64,000 nt of DNA from positions 1,364,001 to 1,428,000 of the forward strand of contig MU008165.1 in NCBI GenBank assembly GCA_010909165.1. The letters run 5' to 3'. Source of the stretch: Anthoceros angustus (Eukaryota > Streptophyta > Anthocerotopsida > Anthocerotales > Anthocerotaceae). This document shows, one piece after another, positions 12,501-24,572 of the stretch (position 1 is its first letter; every line of letters starts with the position of its first letter). Position numbers and translations under genes: made by a program. The notes beneath the pieces were generated by a model. It did not search any database and was not told where the DNA came from. It worked only from the letters and a program-made list of their open reading frames with translations.

Positions 12501-14445
12501 GGTCGATACGAATGGGATCAAGCCACAGAAGATCGCATTTGTGATCTGTATGATTTATATGTGGAGGTTCTGACCGCTTTCCTACATCAGCAGGCTATGT
12601 CATTTTGGTTGCTTCCAAAGAGTCTACCTTCCCTTCTGTACTAATCGTATCTCCATTCTTGTAACTGCAGGGACTTGACGAACATAAAGGTCCAAAACTT
12701 AGGAAGCTCTATGGCGAGGTTTGTGTGACACTTATTATGTAGGAATGTGAAGGACCCTTGAGGGCTCGTGTCTGCTGGGGCCTTTCATAGGATTGTTTAT
12801 TGTGCTTTCTCTATGGTTTGGACTTTGACATGAGGTGCCTTTGGATTACGTTATCTACAGTTGGCAAACTTGTGGCCAGAAGGTTGGATGGACAATGTTG
12901 GAATCAAGCAAGCTGTTGGTCGAGCTAAAATGCGCAAGAAGAGACTGCTAAAAGCCACGAAGGTAGACAGGACTTTCTGTTCAAAGGGAATGTACTCTGA
13001 AGGGCCTTCAGTAGCATCGTCTTAGTTGTTGTGTGGTTGTCTCAGTGAGGTGTCCTGTTCATTTGCTTGTTCCCTTATTTTGCTATGCGGGAGGGCTGCT
13101 CAGAGTGTTCCATTTGGTTTTAAGGCTGTGTGGAAGATGTTCTGATTATTCTCTTTGCTGTAATTTTTAGGTAAGAAGCAATTGGCAACTGTAGGTATTG
13201 TGTTGGTGGTCCGTGCTGTAAGAAGCAACAAAAGAAATTGCTATGCGTCCAGGAGATTATGAATACAGGATCATATTGTACATGGGGCATACATGGATGC
13301 GTTATGCCTGGGTGAATGTATATGTGACCCGCAAAGTTTCTCTTGTCTTGTAGCTGACCATTGCCAGTTGGACATTCGTTTTTCATTGCAATGTTTCTAC
13401 TTGTGGGTATTAGGCACAGAATCGGGAGGAACCAAAGAAAACGTCAAAGGTTCCTTCTGGGTCTGAGAAGCAGCAAAAGGAAGAGAGAGCAATTCCCAAG
13501 AGCGAGCAATCTAGTAAGCCGAAAATTCCTCGTCCAGATAGTGGACAGATTCAGTCTGCAGTGAAAAAGGAGGTGGCATCTAGTGTGAATGAGGAGTTAT
13601 TGAGTTCGAAGGGAGAAAGGAAATTGAAAAGACCTGCCAGCGACCAAATCAATGAGAGTAAACAGATAGAGAAGGCGAAGAGTAGCGTAAATGGCAAAAG
13701 GTTACAGCAGCAGCCGTTGAAGATGACCAAAAAGAGGATGAGCGGGTTGGTTACGTCTGCAGTGAAGAAAAGCAGCTCTTCACGGGCACCTTCAGGCAAG
13801 CTTAATATCAGTACATACCCTTCTTGCAGTCATGATGAATAGGCGTTGCACCTTTTAGCTGTTGAACCGGTCTGAGTCTTGTCTGCCAGTAATTGCTAGC
13901 ATTCAAAACCTATCTGAACGTGCAGTGGACAGCCAATACAAAAGTATGGCTGTCATTTTCTTCATTGTTGAGTGTACTTTAGGTCTCTAGGACAAGGGAC
14001 ACCCCATGACAGTTATGCATGCAGGGGACTTTGTACAGGGTATGTTGTGTACGGCTGTGTTTCAGTTACCGTCTGCTGCAGATAGTCGGACTCAGTTTTT
14101 GAATGAGAACTGTTGGACAATATAGCATTTGGTAATCATATGGTTGGCACAAAGGCTGACGGAAGAAATCCTGCACGAAAAGCTTGCAGAGTATGTCAAC
14201 AAGGTAATGCGGTGCCATGGCCATGGCTTTCAGATGTCCCAGCCTTCGCTGCTCAAGAGTACCGCTGCTAACACATGCATCTGCTGCAGGTTGATTCGGA
14301 AATGGCACTTGAATATGCTGTGCAAAGTGGGATGGTAGGTGCTGTACGGGAAGAGCTCTACCTCCGAGAGCTTGACAGAAACCGACCAGTCGCTGCGGAG
14401 CTTCACAGCTCTGTTTGCGTAGTTAAACTTTTTAGCGATAGGTGA
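3398..14445 (+). CDS. TOP6B: DNA topoisomerase VI subunit B (TOP6B), exons scattered and interleaved with ubinuclein
   Basis: GHKL-ATPase subunit of the plant nuclear type IIB topoisomerase needed for endoreduplication. Approximate best exons: 3398-3556, 3650-3691 (EFFAENKNIAGFDN), 4922-5022 (N-box VRELVENALDSAEA), 5104-5221, 5316-5449, 5574-5624 (DNGRGM), 7540-7601 (KFGLGAKM), 7745-7851, 7980-8081, 9006-9092, 9182-9376, 9454-9571, 9648-9735, 11640-11746 ([10 protein letters not shown]), 11839-11930, 12011-12185, 14290-14445 (stop 14443-14445). Order follows the family from N- to C-terminus, but exons for about 60 residues before [10 protein letters not shown] (the transducer segment starting near HPFIVEA in homologues) are absent. 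Several exons occur two or three times, with one-base indels in some copies. Identity is certain; the structure cannot encode one protein as written. Confidence 0.85.
3650..4920 (+). repeat. Chimeric duplicate block of TOP6B and UBN exons
   Basis: In order this block holds: TOP6B exon 2 and intron (to about 3772); a degraded copy of UBN exon 1 (about 3773-4130, native copy 5940-6320); the end of TOP6B exon 4 (4131-4195); TOP6B exons 5-6 (4286-4421, 4550-4600); ten to thirty bases of UBN exon 3 (about 4670-4700); then TOP6B intron 1 and exon 2 again (4700-4892). Each piece has a better copy elsewhere in the window and several carry single-base indels, for example a loss in the DRERVDAALYDDF stretch near 4150. 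This looks like a duplicate or chimera and not an expressed gene. Confidence 0.75.
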
Positions 14446-15012
14446 TAACAACAATTCTGTGGTCGTACTTTGGCGTGATCTCAAATTTGTTACCGTCCAA
14501 GATTAGAAGTATATGTCAAGACGCGGGGTTGCTGTTGAAGGAGTGCGCTACATAGCTGTGCAGCTACACTTCAGCTCCTTCAGAACCCACCACTTCCCGA
14601 AAGGGCAAGGGAACTGTCTTCACAGCTCTGTATTTACCAACGTTGTTGAGATGTTCATTTTCTAGCCTGCATCCAGTAAATCGGAGTTAACAAACGGTAT
14701 CCTGTCGTGGACCAGCATTTGAAGTGGACCTTCCACGTTCCAACTCTTTCAAAATTCGACAAAGCAAACACTCGTACCGGAAAAGTTGGGCAGTAGAGTC
14801 TTTAATAACTAGGAAAAGTAGGACCAGCCAGACTGTACTGTGATAACTGGGCTACTAACGGGGACTCTGTTCTTGTTTATGCTGCAGATTCTCAAAAGCC
14901 GCTCAAAAAACAGAAAGCCGCTGAGCAGCAAGTAGCTGCCAAAGCCAGCCAAGCTACTGTCAAAAGCAGCCCCCCACAACCGTCAGATGCTACCGAAGGA
15001 TCCTCGCCGTGA
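5791..15012 (+). CDS. UBN: Ubinuclein (HIRA-complex subunit), exons interleaved with TOP6B
   Basis: Plant ubinuclein, partner of the HIRA histone chaperone in replication-independent H3.3 deposition. Likely start ATG 5986. Exons by protein order (approximate): 5986-6261 ([19 protein letters not shown]), 6362-6454 ([13 protein letters not shown]), 6537-6620 (acidic [13 protein letters not shown] of the HUN domain), 5791-5860 ([20 protein letters not shown], which lies upstream of the start here, so order is broken), 6910-7219 (KKRKRKDSK basic segment), 8701-8766 ([13 protein letters not shown]), 9756-9899 ([18 protein letters not shown]), 10051-10131, 10217-10331 ([20 protein letters not shown]), 12441-12566, 12671-12718, 12861-12963 ([20 protein letters not shown]), 13414-13796, 14888-15012 (stop 15010-15012). 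Family match is clear across the whole length; some middle segments between 7219 and 8701 are not found. Confidence 0.8.
8801..9592 (+). repeat. 792 bp direct duplication, copy A (TOP6B exons 9-12)
   Basis: Matches 10404-11195 at a constant offset of 1603 with no net length change; the 106-residue reading frames inside the two copies are identical. It covers the end of the [18 protein letters not shown] exon, the [16 protein letters not shown] exon, the [20 protein letters not shown] exon and the FTAKQT to [12 protein letters not shown] exon. A third partial copy (about 8395-8700) covers only the last of these. Confidence 0.9.
10404..11195 (+). repeat. 792 bp direct duplication, copy B (TOP6B exons 9-12)
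   Basis: Second copy of 8801-9592. Its left flank (from about 10388) preserves the intact reading [14 protein letters not shown] with five A residues, while the equivalent near 7998 has four A residues and is out of frame. Both copies A and B lack four bases at the end of the AERLI exon that the partial copy at 8413 retains; there a GTTAGT donor follows ATTG. Confidence 0.85.
11255..12350 (+). repeat. Mosaic of short UBN and TOP6B duplicates
   Basis: Bases 11256-11330 repeat the start of UBN 9756-9899. At CTGGAG they switch to TOP6B ([20 protein letters not shown], a second copy of 12050-12140), and at CACCAAAGGCT they switch back to UBN (copy of 10090-10131 and 10217-10331). At 11639 the path enters the TOP6B DKIGVF exon. 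Bases 12270-12350 repeat 10318-10398. UBN copies here have one-base losses relative to the upstream copies, e.g. in GDKMRLP. Confidence 0.75.
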
Positions 15013-15328
15013 ACTTCATCCAGCTTCATAGATAACTGTCACCCCATGGAGCGTAGACCTCCCTTATTGTAACCATGCATTGTGCTCTCTGGCTGTACTG
15101 TACCATGAGGTGTGCTACACTTTTGGACTGTAAAGCATGTAACCAGGGAGGGAAACCCTGCCCCATCATGAATTCATTTTGAATAGGTAGATACTATATT
15201 TAAACAAAACGCTTCAGAGCCACTGCGTATCTGCCTTTCTTCGTCATAGTAATGTCTCCAATCTGGTCAAAAGAAGCCCATGTGTAAGTGAAATAGCTGA
15301 CGATAATGTTCGAAGTAAATCTTGGGTG

Positions 15329-16885
15329 TTAAAGCTGACAGCCTCCAACCTCTAGCCTGCCTTTCCCTCGTATTGAAACAATGTCTCCTGACTTGAGGAC
15401 CGTACTGCCCTTCGTAATTTCCTTCCAGTTTACTTTCACATCTCCACTACTGTGCCAAAAAGTTGCCAACTTCAAAGTTAGAATTGCTATCAGCTATTTG
15501 CAAATCTGACAGTTGAGCACAGAACAGACCTGATAAGCTGAGTTAGCTTGCTGCGGGAGATGCGAAACCCAGCACTGGCCAAGGCATCAACCCGCAAGGA
15601 TGCCTCCACTGATTTCAAGTCTTCCTGCCTAGAAAACGGCACAGCAAATTTGTTGTCTTGTATTTCATGACAAGAAATGTTCCACCACCTACACAGTGTT
15701 AACTCACTTGGCTGGTTGTACTTGTAGTGCTGATAAGGGAACCGACTCACAATTAACTGAAACGCTCCGAACCTGTCATATGCAGGAAGTTCAAAAAATT
15801 GTCAGACCTTTAAACTCTTTCTCATTAGACAGATCAGTAGCAGCAAAAGTCAACAAACCTGTGTAAGAGACGTGATTAAGAAATCCAGGAGCTCTGGAAC
15901 AACAATCGCTTGAGCTCCTGTCTCACCCTGCATGGAAATTTGAACTTTCATCTGGACCAATAAGGAATCTGGATGCAATTTATATATCCTCCTGTGCCAT
16001 GGCTAGCCCAGACGATGGGTCTCTCAGTTTTTGGGGATACCTGTACGATTATGTCACCAACTTTGTCTCGACTGATGCCAGTACCGAGAATGGCACCAAG
16101 AAAGTCCGCATGGGCTGCTGGGTCAAACATAAATTTGCCTGAGATGCTGCAGTGATGCATTAGAAGAAGATTCAGCACCATGGTGCAGCCTCAAAACTGA
16201 CAGAATCAATATCACCAGGGTCCTGGTACGATCAACTCTCTAACTGTGCAGAACTGACCTAAGGGCAGCAACAGCGCCATGAAATCCACCTTCCGAGTGC
16301 ACGTCGATGCCTTCCTCTATAGCTCGAATGTGGCCTACGGTCAGTCGACACCGCTCTGCCTATGCAAAATATCAATATTTGGCAGCAGAGGCTAGGTTTG
16401 TGGAATGCGACACACTCAGCATCCCTATTTCCAGTGGAATGCAAGCAAAGCTGTCGACAGACATTGGCTCAACACACTCCAGGAAAAGCTTTCAACCTTT
16501 AAAATCATCATACTCAAGACTGGATAGAGGTTACCTGGGCATATCCGCCTGAGACAGCAACACCAACTTCAGACAATCGCTTGACAGCTGAAAGGGCATC
16601 TTCTAGAACTGGAGGAGTCAGAAAATCAGAATGAGCTACCTCCCAGCGGTCTACAGCCGTTTTCGCCTGTAACATGGCACAGACCCACTAAGACGAGGCA
16701 GTCTCTCTTGAGAGAAACGTCTCTCAAACTTCTTGGCCATACAGAGGGGGAGGGTCATACTTGACAGGTGCTCCCACAACGTACCAGCTCAAGGATATGG
16801 CTAACCACAGCTAAATTCTCCTTCTGTACTCCCACGAGCAATCCATTTTTGTCTTCCCTAGATAGAACAGCAGCATAGCAGAAAC
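15329..16885 (-). CDS. Plastid S4-domain RNA-binding protein (YlmH-like)
   Basis: Homologue of bacterial YlmH and of the Arabidopsis plastid S4-domain protein related to photosystem II. Exons on the complement: 16785-16885 (DKNGLLVGVQKENLAVVSHI), 16535-16666 (HSDFLTPPVLEDALSAVKRL), 16259-16359 (AERCRLTVGHIRAIEEGIDV), 16041-16146 (FDPAAHADFLGAILGTGISR), 15859-15927 (GETGAQAIVVPELLDFLITS), 15708-15772, 15530-15624 (VEASLRVDALASAGFRISRS), 15329-15449 (GDVKVNWKEITKG, then GDIVSIRGKGRLEVGG). The last two exons are the S4 RNA-binding fold. The transit peptide and start codon should lie in 16900-17468 but I could not place them; that stretch also holds the promoter shared with the divergent chlorophyllase. 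One splice phase near 15624 does not close, probably a one-base error. Confidence 0.8.
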
Positions 16886-17468
16886 CTGCACATTGTAAGC
16901 AAGAAGAAAGCGAGCTGTGAGCATGGTAACAAGACGCAACCGGCTGAAGTATGGGGAATCCTGTAGCCAACTGAAGCACCGGAAGTCCTTTCTCATTCAT
17001 ACCGGAAGTATGAAGGCGATTCCTGGAAACACAGGGTACTGTGTTCACACGAGGCAGAATCGGTTTCACAAAAGCTGCCAGCTTGCAGCAGGCCATGATG
17101 CTGTGCATCGTTTGCAATGCCGGCAGCCAGTTTGTTCCACCAGGTGTCAGGGGACGAGCCTCCCACACACGTGAATCCTGAACATGGGAAGCTATCGCAA
17201 ATTTTGGAGAAGACCCTGTCTCACCATAATTCACGTACCGTCGGAAGGAACGTTGCAGAAAGCCACTTGATTACACCTTTCACTGATGACGTGTGTTGTT
17301 GCACCACTTCTTTCAACCGCCTGTTTGTCATCAGATGTGCTTGTAGGTACAAGTTGTTCGGTTCTGTAGCTTCAGTACTTGTTGCTGGACCATCGCCATG
17401 GAGTAGTGGGCGATGCTCAGCTGGTGCACGTGATCTCGGTGATGATATTGCAGCTCTCCTGATCACGA

Positions 17469-18810
17469 ATGGCAGGCACTTCTTTCAATTCCCAAGTCAG
17501 GCAGCTGAGGAGTGAAGTTGCAGCTGGAGAAGCATGTGGTGCACATGACGACACTACCGCATCTGTGTACGAAGATGGTGAATTTGCGGTTGAATTTTTC
17601 AGGATCAATCCCTCGAAGAATGGGATCAAAACTCACACGGATTGCAGTGAGGCCAGGGAAGTTGCTGGGGTGACGAGGACGCCTTGCAGACCATTGTTGG
17701 TGGCGGTGCCTGTCAGCAACTCTGATGCTCTTTCATGTTCAGTGCTGATGCTGCTGCATGGATTTTCGCTGGTCAATTCTTACTACTCTCAGCTGATGGG
17801 GCATATTGCGTCTCATGGATACATTGTTGCTGCTCCACAGGTGCTCCTAAGTCACACCTTGCACTCTGTTATTGAAGAATTAGGAAATTTGTTTTTGGCT
17901 GAGAGAGTTTGAGGCATGGCATTGAGACCTTTTAAGTCATCGACTGATAGAGCTGCTTGAGACATCTAGTGTGAGCAATACTTGCAACTTTGTTCTTATT
18001 TTTCAACCTGTCGGAAGATGTATGACTTTGCAGGTCCTGACACATCTAAGGAGGCACTCGAAGCCGCCGAGATCGTGCAGTGGATGAAAGAGGGCCAAAT
18101 GCAGAGGTTCTTCCCACAGAGGGTAGCAAACGTTGAACCTGATTGCGGCAACCTGGTTTTGATGGGCCATAGTCGTGGTGGCAAAGTTGCATGGCAGTTG
18201 GCTCTCGACGCACTACCTGAGTCCCCATATCGTGCAGTGATTGGCCTAGATCCGGTTGCAGGCATGTCCGCCACACAGCAGACAAACCCTCCTATCCTCT
18301 CCCATGTTAAGCATGGCTTCAATTTAAAGATTCCAAGCCTTATTGTTGGCTCAGGTATTGATTCATCATGGGCTTGGTTCTGGGATTGCCCGCCGTCAGT
18401 GGTATTCGCCTCCTTCGCTTTTGGTCCATGACGTTTCTAACAGCTGGTGGATGTGTTCCATTCAATCAGGACTTGGCCCAAAGCCATTGCTGTTCCTACC
18501 ACCGTGTGCTCCACTGGGTGTGAGCCATGATCAGTTCTTCCTCGAGAGTGCCCCTCCTGCCTACCATATCGTTGCATCGGAATTTGGGCACATGGACTTC
18601 TTGGATGATCGTCTCGGAGGCTGGAAGAGGGTGCTCTGCAGAGTCTGTGCAAGAGGTCCAGCACGCAAGCCCATGAGGCTATTCACGGGTGGTTTAGTGG
18701 TTGCATTTCTGAAGGCAATTCTGATGGGGATTTCTGCTCAATTCAACGAGATCCTTCAGAATCCTTTATCCGCACCCATCAAGCTTGAGTCTCCTGAGTC
18801 CTTTCTATAA
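17469..18810 (+). CDS. CLH: Chlorophyllase
   Basis: Alpha/beta-hydrolase cleaving phytol from chlorophyll to give chlorophyllide. Exons 17469-17840, 18018-18354 and 18470-18810 (stop TAA), about 350 residues against about 320 in Arabidopsis CLH1. Exon 1 carries VLMLLHGFSLVNSYYSQLMG and the strand HGYIVAAPQ. Exon 2 has the serine elbow GHSRGGKVAWQLAL, the chlorophyllase lipase motif with its nucleophile Ser, then VIGLDPVAG with the likely catalytic Asp. Exon 3 has EFGHMDFLDD with the catalytic His. No frame breaks. The N-terminal 40 residues are Ser/Ala/Glu-rich without a clear transit peptide. The head-to-head neighbour is the plastid S4 protein. Confidence 0.88.
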
Positions 18811-19047
18811 AGAGCTGGACGTTGCACTTAAGTACACATGCATGTACATACTGAAATTCAGGAAGTTCCACATGCAGATGTTTTAGTTGAACCAGTTGTT
18901 GGGCCGTTGTGAAGACATTTTCCAGGTCCATTTCACAAGCCTAGGTGGTGAGTTTGCAACGAAGTCTGACCTGTCAGCAAGAGAAGATAAGCCGTGCACT
19001 CAACAAAGGCAGCTGGTGCTCACGTTGCCTTCACTACTTTGGGCAAG

Positions 19048-22000
19048 ATGAGTAGGCTGCCATGCTTCTTCCTCATCGTGTTCGTGCTGACAGTTCTGTG
19101 GGTAGGACCCGAAAGGATTTTCGGGAAGGAGTGTACCAACATTCCAAGAAAGAACATATCTCATACACTGCGCTCTCTGGCTCTCAAGAAGCAGGGTGAC
19201 ATCATCACGCATGGACACAGACTACCTTCAACAGGCCCCCTTAGTAAAGGGAGAAACACTGATGGGCCCTCCAGGACAAACCCAAAGAGTACTGCTTCCC
19301 GGTCTGTTCCGAAGAAGAAAAAGCCAACGAAAGTGCCTCTGCCCGTCAATTATGTTCCAAGAGTTGAGCATTTGCCCGTGCACCAAGCAGCAGGCCATTC
19401 TTCAGCGATACCATCTGCAAATCCGTTTTTGAGAACGGATTCTGTCAACGCATCTTCACAGCTATCTGGCGGGCAGTACCCGAACAGCAGCTGCACTGCT
19501 CTGGAAGGCAATTCTGCCCTGGCAAGATCTCATTCAGTTCAAGTATCCCTGCTTAAGGAGGTGCCACTGCACAGAGTCACACTCGCTTCCGACTCAGCGC
19601 AGGGGCGTGCACAAGAGACCAATTTGCGGTACCTGTTGATGCTAGATGTCGATCGTTTGGTTTGGAGCTTCCGAGCAACAGCCGGTCTTTCTGCCCCTGG
19701 AATACCATATGGCGGGTGGGAAGAACCCGACTCCGAGCTACGAGGCCACTTTGTGGGTAAAGTTCGAGACACAAACTTTCCTCCGCCTCTGAGCTGTCCA
19801 CTCTCCATGTGCCGAGATTTATTTTGGGATTCTGCGGTAAACGTTGTTGTTGCAGGTCATTATCTGAGTGCAACAGCCTTGATGTGGGCAAGCACCCACA
19901 ACGGCAGCCTGCTAGGGAGGATGACAAGCGTCGTTGAAGCACTAGGGGAGTGCCAAGATAGAATTGGAACTGGCTACTTGTCTGCGTTCCCGTCGAGTTT
20001 TTTTGATCGTTTCGAAGCAATTGATCGAGTTTGGGCTCCTTACTACACAATTCACAAGGTGCAATGCTGTGACTATAGATGGATGATGTGGTTTACCGTA
20101 GACCAAGGTTGATGAATATCTCTACAGATAATGGCAGGGCTATTAGACCAGTACAGCTTTGCGGACAACCAAAGGGCTTATACCATTCTGCTGTGGATGG
20201 CGAGTTACTTCTTGAGCCGAGTGGAAGCTGTGATAGAAACGTTCACCATCGAGAGACATTGGCAATCTCTGAATGAGGAGACTGGTGGTATGAATGATAT
20301 TATGTACCGCCTCTTCAAGCTAACGGTACCCTTGTTTACTTGTTCATTCCTTCGTTAGACCTTCTCCATTGCCATCACACGGCAGAAGCTGATTTTCTGG
20401 TCAAGCAAAGAATTGGAAGGTTCAGATGACTTGAGTTGCTAAACAGGTCTGTTTGTCTACGCATGCGCGATGGATATGAAATACAGGGTGATCCTGGACA
20501 CTTGAAGCTGGCACATCTGTTTGACAAACCATGTTTCTTGGGTCCGCTAGCTCTTGAGGTTGACATGAATCTACCTACTTAGATGGTGGCTTCTTGTATT
20601 TAGAATATCGTCGTGGCCTTTTCAGCTTTAAAATTCTTGTTCATTCTACACCTGGTGATGGTCATGCTTGCAGACGGACGGAATATCTGGCTTCCATGCA
20701 AACAGTCACATACCCATTGTTGTCGGTTCTCAAATGCGGTATGAGGCAACTGGAGATGTCTTATATCGGGTACGTGGGAACTGCCTTATATCAGTTTAAC
20801 GTGTATCACCCATTCTGGTATTAAAAGTCTGTTTGGACTTCCAGGAGCTTGCGGCGTATTTCATGGAGATCATCAACTCATCGCATAGCTATGCTACTGG
20901 AGGAACTTCCCAAGCAGAGTTTTGGTTTGTGTCTCACAAATAAACCAACAGTCTGATAGAATCTCAAAGAGATCTGAGAGACTCATCCATTTGCAGGCAG
21001 GACCCAAACCGGATTGGCAGCACGCTGGAGCGTGAAAACCAGGAAACCTGTACAACATACAACATGCTCAAGGTTTGTACTTCATACGGTATACTAGCGT
21101 GTTTTGTTTCGCTGTTGTTGGGTTGTGCTTCTTTGGATGACCGTAAAATTTGCGGGAAGTTCATTTTGATGACGATGAAATGACATTACTCTTTGCTGTG
21201 TGTGCTGGTCGATCAGATTGCAAGAAACTTGTTTCAGTGGACAAGGGATGCAAGCTATGCAGATTACTATGAGCGCGCCCTGGTAAATGGTATTCTGGGT
21301 ATACAAAGGGGAGACGAGCCTGGAGTTATGATTTACATGTTGCCCCAAGGTCCAGGCAATTCCAAAGCAATCTCGTATCACGGATGGGGGACAACTTTTG
21401 ACTCGTTTTGGTGCTGCTATGGAACTGGTGCCACTTCTGCAAATCCTCGCCCGCAGACTTATTCAATTTAACAGCCATAAGAAATGTATGGTTAGGAACT
21501 ACGCAAAGAGGGCTTGTACCATGAATCTAGGTTATGTCTCTGTTGCATGTGATGCAATTTGCTTTTGCAGTCACTTATAATGTCTGACAATCATCACGCT
21601 GTTGGTTACAGGCATTGAGTCTTTCTCAAAGCTTGGAGATTCCATCTATTTTGAAGAACAGAGCAGTGGTACAGCTTTGTATGTGACACAATTTGTTTCG
21701 AGTAGCCTGTTTTGGGATGCAGCAGGGCTACTGTTGAACCAAACAGTGCAGGGGCCATCATCTTATGATCCCTGGCTACATGTCACATATGAGTTCTCTG
21801 AGCTTTCGGTAATACCGGTAGTATCAAATTTTTGCAAAGCTCCAATACCTGCAATTCTTCACCTCGTGATGACAACCAAAATTGACTCTCAAGGTATTGA
21901 TGCAAAATAGGGTGCAAGGGCTGGTCAAGCAACCCTCTTTTTGAGAATAGCTTCGTGGACAGATGAATCAAAATGGAACACCAACCTCAACGGTGGTCTC

Positions 22001-23155
22001 ATCCACCCCAGAAGCGATGGCAAGGACTCAGTAACTTATATGGAGCAGAGCTTGTGTCTTGCAAGACCTGTGACAGACCCTCCTAACTTCTACCTGCTGG
22101 TCATGCAGGAAACTTTTTAAGCATAACTCACACATGGCAACCCGGGGATGTAGTAAAGGTTGACATCCCAGTTCTGTTGAGGCTGGAGAGGATAAAAGGT
22201 AGTGTACCACATCTGTTCTTTTCTTTCATTCTGTCATCCAGGGAGAAGCATTATTGGTCTCACCAGCGCATGGCTGTTCACGGATTCCTTGTTTCATTGC
22301 TCAGATGATCGACCAGACTACTCATCTCTACATGCAGTATTGTTTGGTCCCTATGTTCTGGCTGGCATGACTACTGGAGACTGGGAGCTTGGAGCTGTAA
22401 ATGCGAGCTTGCCCTCTTCTTGGCTTTTTCCTGTTCCAGAAGCGTATTCCAAGCATCTTTATACCTTCAGTCAGGGGCCATCAACTTATACACCAGGCTC
22501 TGCATCTGATACTGCTACTGATCAGGCTTTTGTGTTGGGCCATAGGGAGGGATGGGCTGCTATGTCCCCAGTACCTTCCCAGGGTACCAATGAAGCGGCC
22601 CAATCCACATTCAGGCTCGTAACCCCTTCAGTGCCTGCTTCCAGCTTTCCCAAAGCTGTATTAGAACAAGACGGAGTTGTCGACGAAGCCAAACCTCTAG
22701 ATGACTGGGTCTCCCTGGAGCTTTACAACCAACCAGGAAAGGTACTGGCCCACACTGGTGCTGACAGCCAGATTGTTGTGGTTGATGGGTCAGGGTCCCA
22801 TGATGTGGGCCAGCCTGATAACGAGCTCAGTAACCATCAGGAAGGCACAGTGTTCCGGTTGCTGCCAGGACTGTCAGGCACAACCAACTGTGTGTCTTTC
22901 GAAGCTGCCAGCTTACCTGGTTGCTTTCTTTCATCCAACCTGAATTCTGGAGATGGATTGTCCATCACACTCCGCTGTGAGCCAGAAGAAGAAGATCCAG
23001 GCTTCAACGCCTCGACAAGCTTCTTTGCTAGCAAAGGCTTGGCTACCTATCACCCCATAAGCTTCATCGCGGAAGGTCCGATGAATCAATTCCTCTTGTT
23101 TCCCATCTCTGCATACAAGGACGAGAGCTACACCACTTACTTTGATCTGTCCTGA
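19048..23155 (+). CDS. GH127/DUF1680 glycosidase (beta-L-arabinofuranosidase-like)
   Basis: Secretory-pathway glycosidase of the DUF1680 family, close to Arabidopsis At5g12950/At5g12960. The ATG at 19048 opens a signal anchor (LPCFFLIVFVLTVLWVG). Exons: 19048-19756, 19856-20058, 20128-20325, 20487-20558, 20674-20769, 20845-20934, 20997-21072, 21217-21427, 21612-21808, about 21911-22000, 22109-22198, 22305-23155. Conserved blocks: GHYLSATALMWASTHN, IHKIMAGLLDQY, LAHLFDKPCFLGPLAL, HANSHIPIVVGSQMRYEATG, CTTYNMLK, YADYYERALVNGILGIQRG and FWCCYGTGIESFSKLGDSIY with its Cys-Cys zinc-site region. The 99 bp intron 19757-19855 has no in-frame stop and so is easily misread as coding. The C-terminal 130 residues form an AbfB-like beta-trefoil domain. 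The exon near 21911 has a weak acceptor. Likely a cell-wall arabinan or extensin trimming enzyme. Confidence 0.88.
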
Positions 23156-24572
23156 TACATCCTTTGATTGACGCCATAATTCAGTAACGAACTCTTTAAG
23201 TCAGCAGGGACTTCTATTATGTGTACAAACTGTAATATGTGTACAAACTGAGTTGCTTGATTGATTCTTGCACAACAAAATTCAGCTATTATGTATACAA
23301 AACGCGTTAATTGCTCGATTCTTGCGCAATAAAATTCATCCTAATTTGTGTACAAAATGAGTTAGTTGATTGACTCTTGCATACCTAATAAAAGTTAGAG
23401 GAGAGTCATTTACGTAGTAATCTACACTTATTAAATATTTTAATTTTATTATTTATTTATTATATATTTAACAAGAATATATTTAATACATCTCCATATC
23501 TTGGGAGCAGGTCTCTTGGAACTCTACAGTCAGTTCCACGGTGAAGCACCCTCGATTAAGATACTACTGGGATGGGGTTAAAAAAGCCCATTGGAACTCT
23601 ACAGTCAAGCACCCTTTAGTTGGATCACTGCTACTATGGGGTGCTACTCATCCCATGTTGTTAAAAAAGCCCTAAGGGGATTCTTGATGTGAAAACCCTA
23701 CGAGGCCGCCTGTTGTGAAAGTTGTAAGATAACTCCTAATGTAAAAACCCTACGGGGCCGCCTGTTGTAAAAGTCCTACGGGGCTACTTTAAATTAAACC
23801 CAGAATCAAGTTCACTATAAAAAATATATGTTGAAATGATGTGATGATATTTGGCAAAAACTCATTACTTATGCTGCTTAGTATTTATTAGACCTCTAAG
23901 CATGTTCCTAACTTAAAAAATGAAGTTATTATTTTTATTATTACTTACTTGTAAATAAAAATAAATTATATTCATCAGAATAAATAAGTATTCAAAATAT
24001 GTTTGTATATCAAGCCTTTTATTTTCCCACCAAATATGTGCACATCTATACGCAGTGAACTTTTGGACTCCACTCTAAGCTCTCACTTCAACAAAAGGCA
24101 ACCCGTTGAAGGCTGTTGAGGCATGAGACTATCGTTACTTCCCACATCTAAAGCTCCTCGTATCCACTCTTGAATTGTTGTGTGTTTTTGTTGATGGGTT
24201 GCTTCCCACATCTAAAGCTCATCGTATCCACTGTTGAATTGTTGTGTCTTTTGTTGATGGCTAGCAACTAGTTTGTGTGAAATAAGGTATCAAATTGTGT
24301 TCTTGAAGTTTGTGTGAAGTAAAGTATGAAATTGTGATCTTGAACTTGCTCTCCTTCTTGATCTTGATCTTGGCTTGGTCAGAAACTAATCGTGTTGAAA
24401 ATTTTGCCAAAGAGCGAAGCTGATTACCATATTGCATTATTAGTAGATGGGCAAAGTGCATTACTGCCGGATAAATAAGATTATGAATATGCAGTAGAAT
24501 TTCTTCAACTTTCAATATGTAGTGGACTTTAACTAATTTGTGCTCCAGACAATGACTTGATTGTTGTTGTAG
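23156..24572. other. AT-rich intergenic DNA with local tandem duplications
   Basis: Composition changes abruptly after the GH127 stop. Bases 23230-23400 hold three degenerate copies of a GTGTACAAA...TTGATTGATTCTTGC unit. Bases 23510-23640 repeat GGAACTCTACAGTCA. Bases 23690-23790 repeat AAACCCTACGGGGCCGCCTG about three times. Bases 24130-24260 are two 64 bp copies starting TTCCCACATCTAAAGCTC. No convincing gene; the missing first exon of IFT80 should lie here. Confidence 0.6.

Noticed and set aside
3398-15012. A genuine TOP6B-UBN fusion protein
   Set aside because: Frames and splice phases do not connect across switches, both genes keep their own stop codons, and several exons are duplicated out of order.
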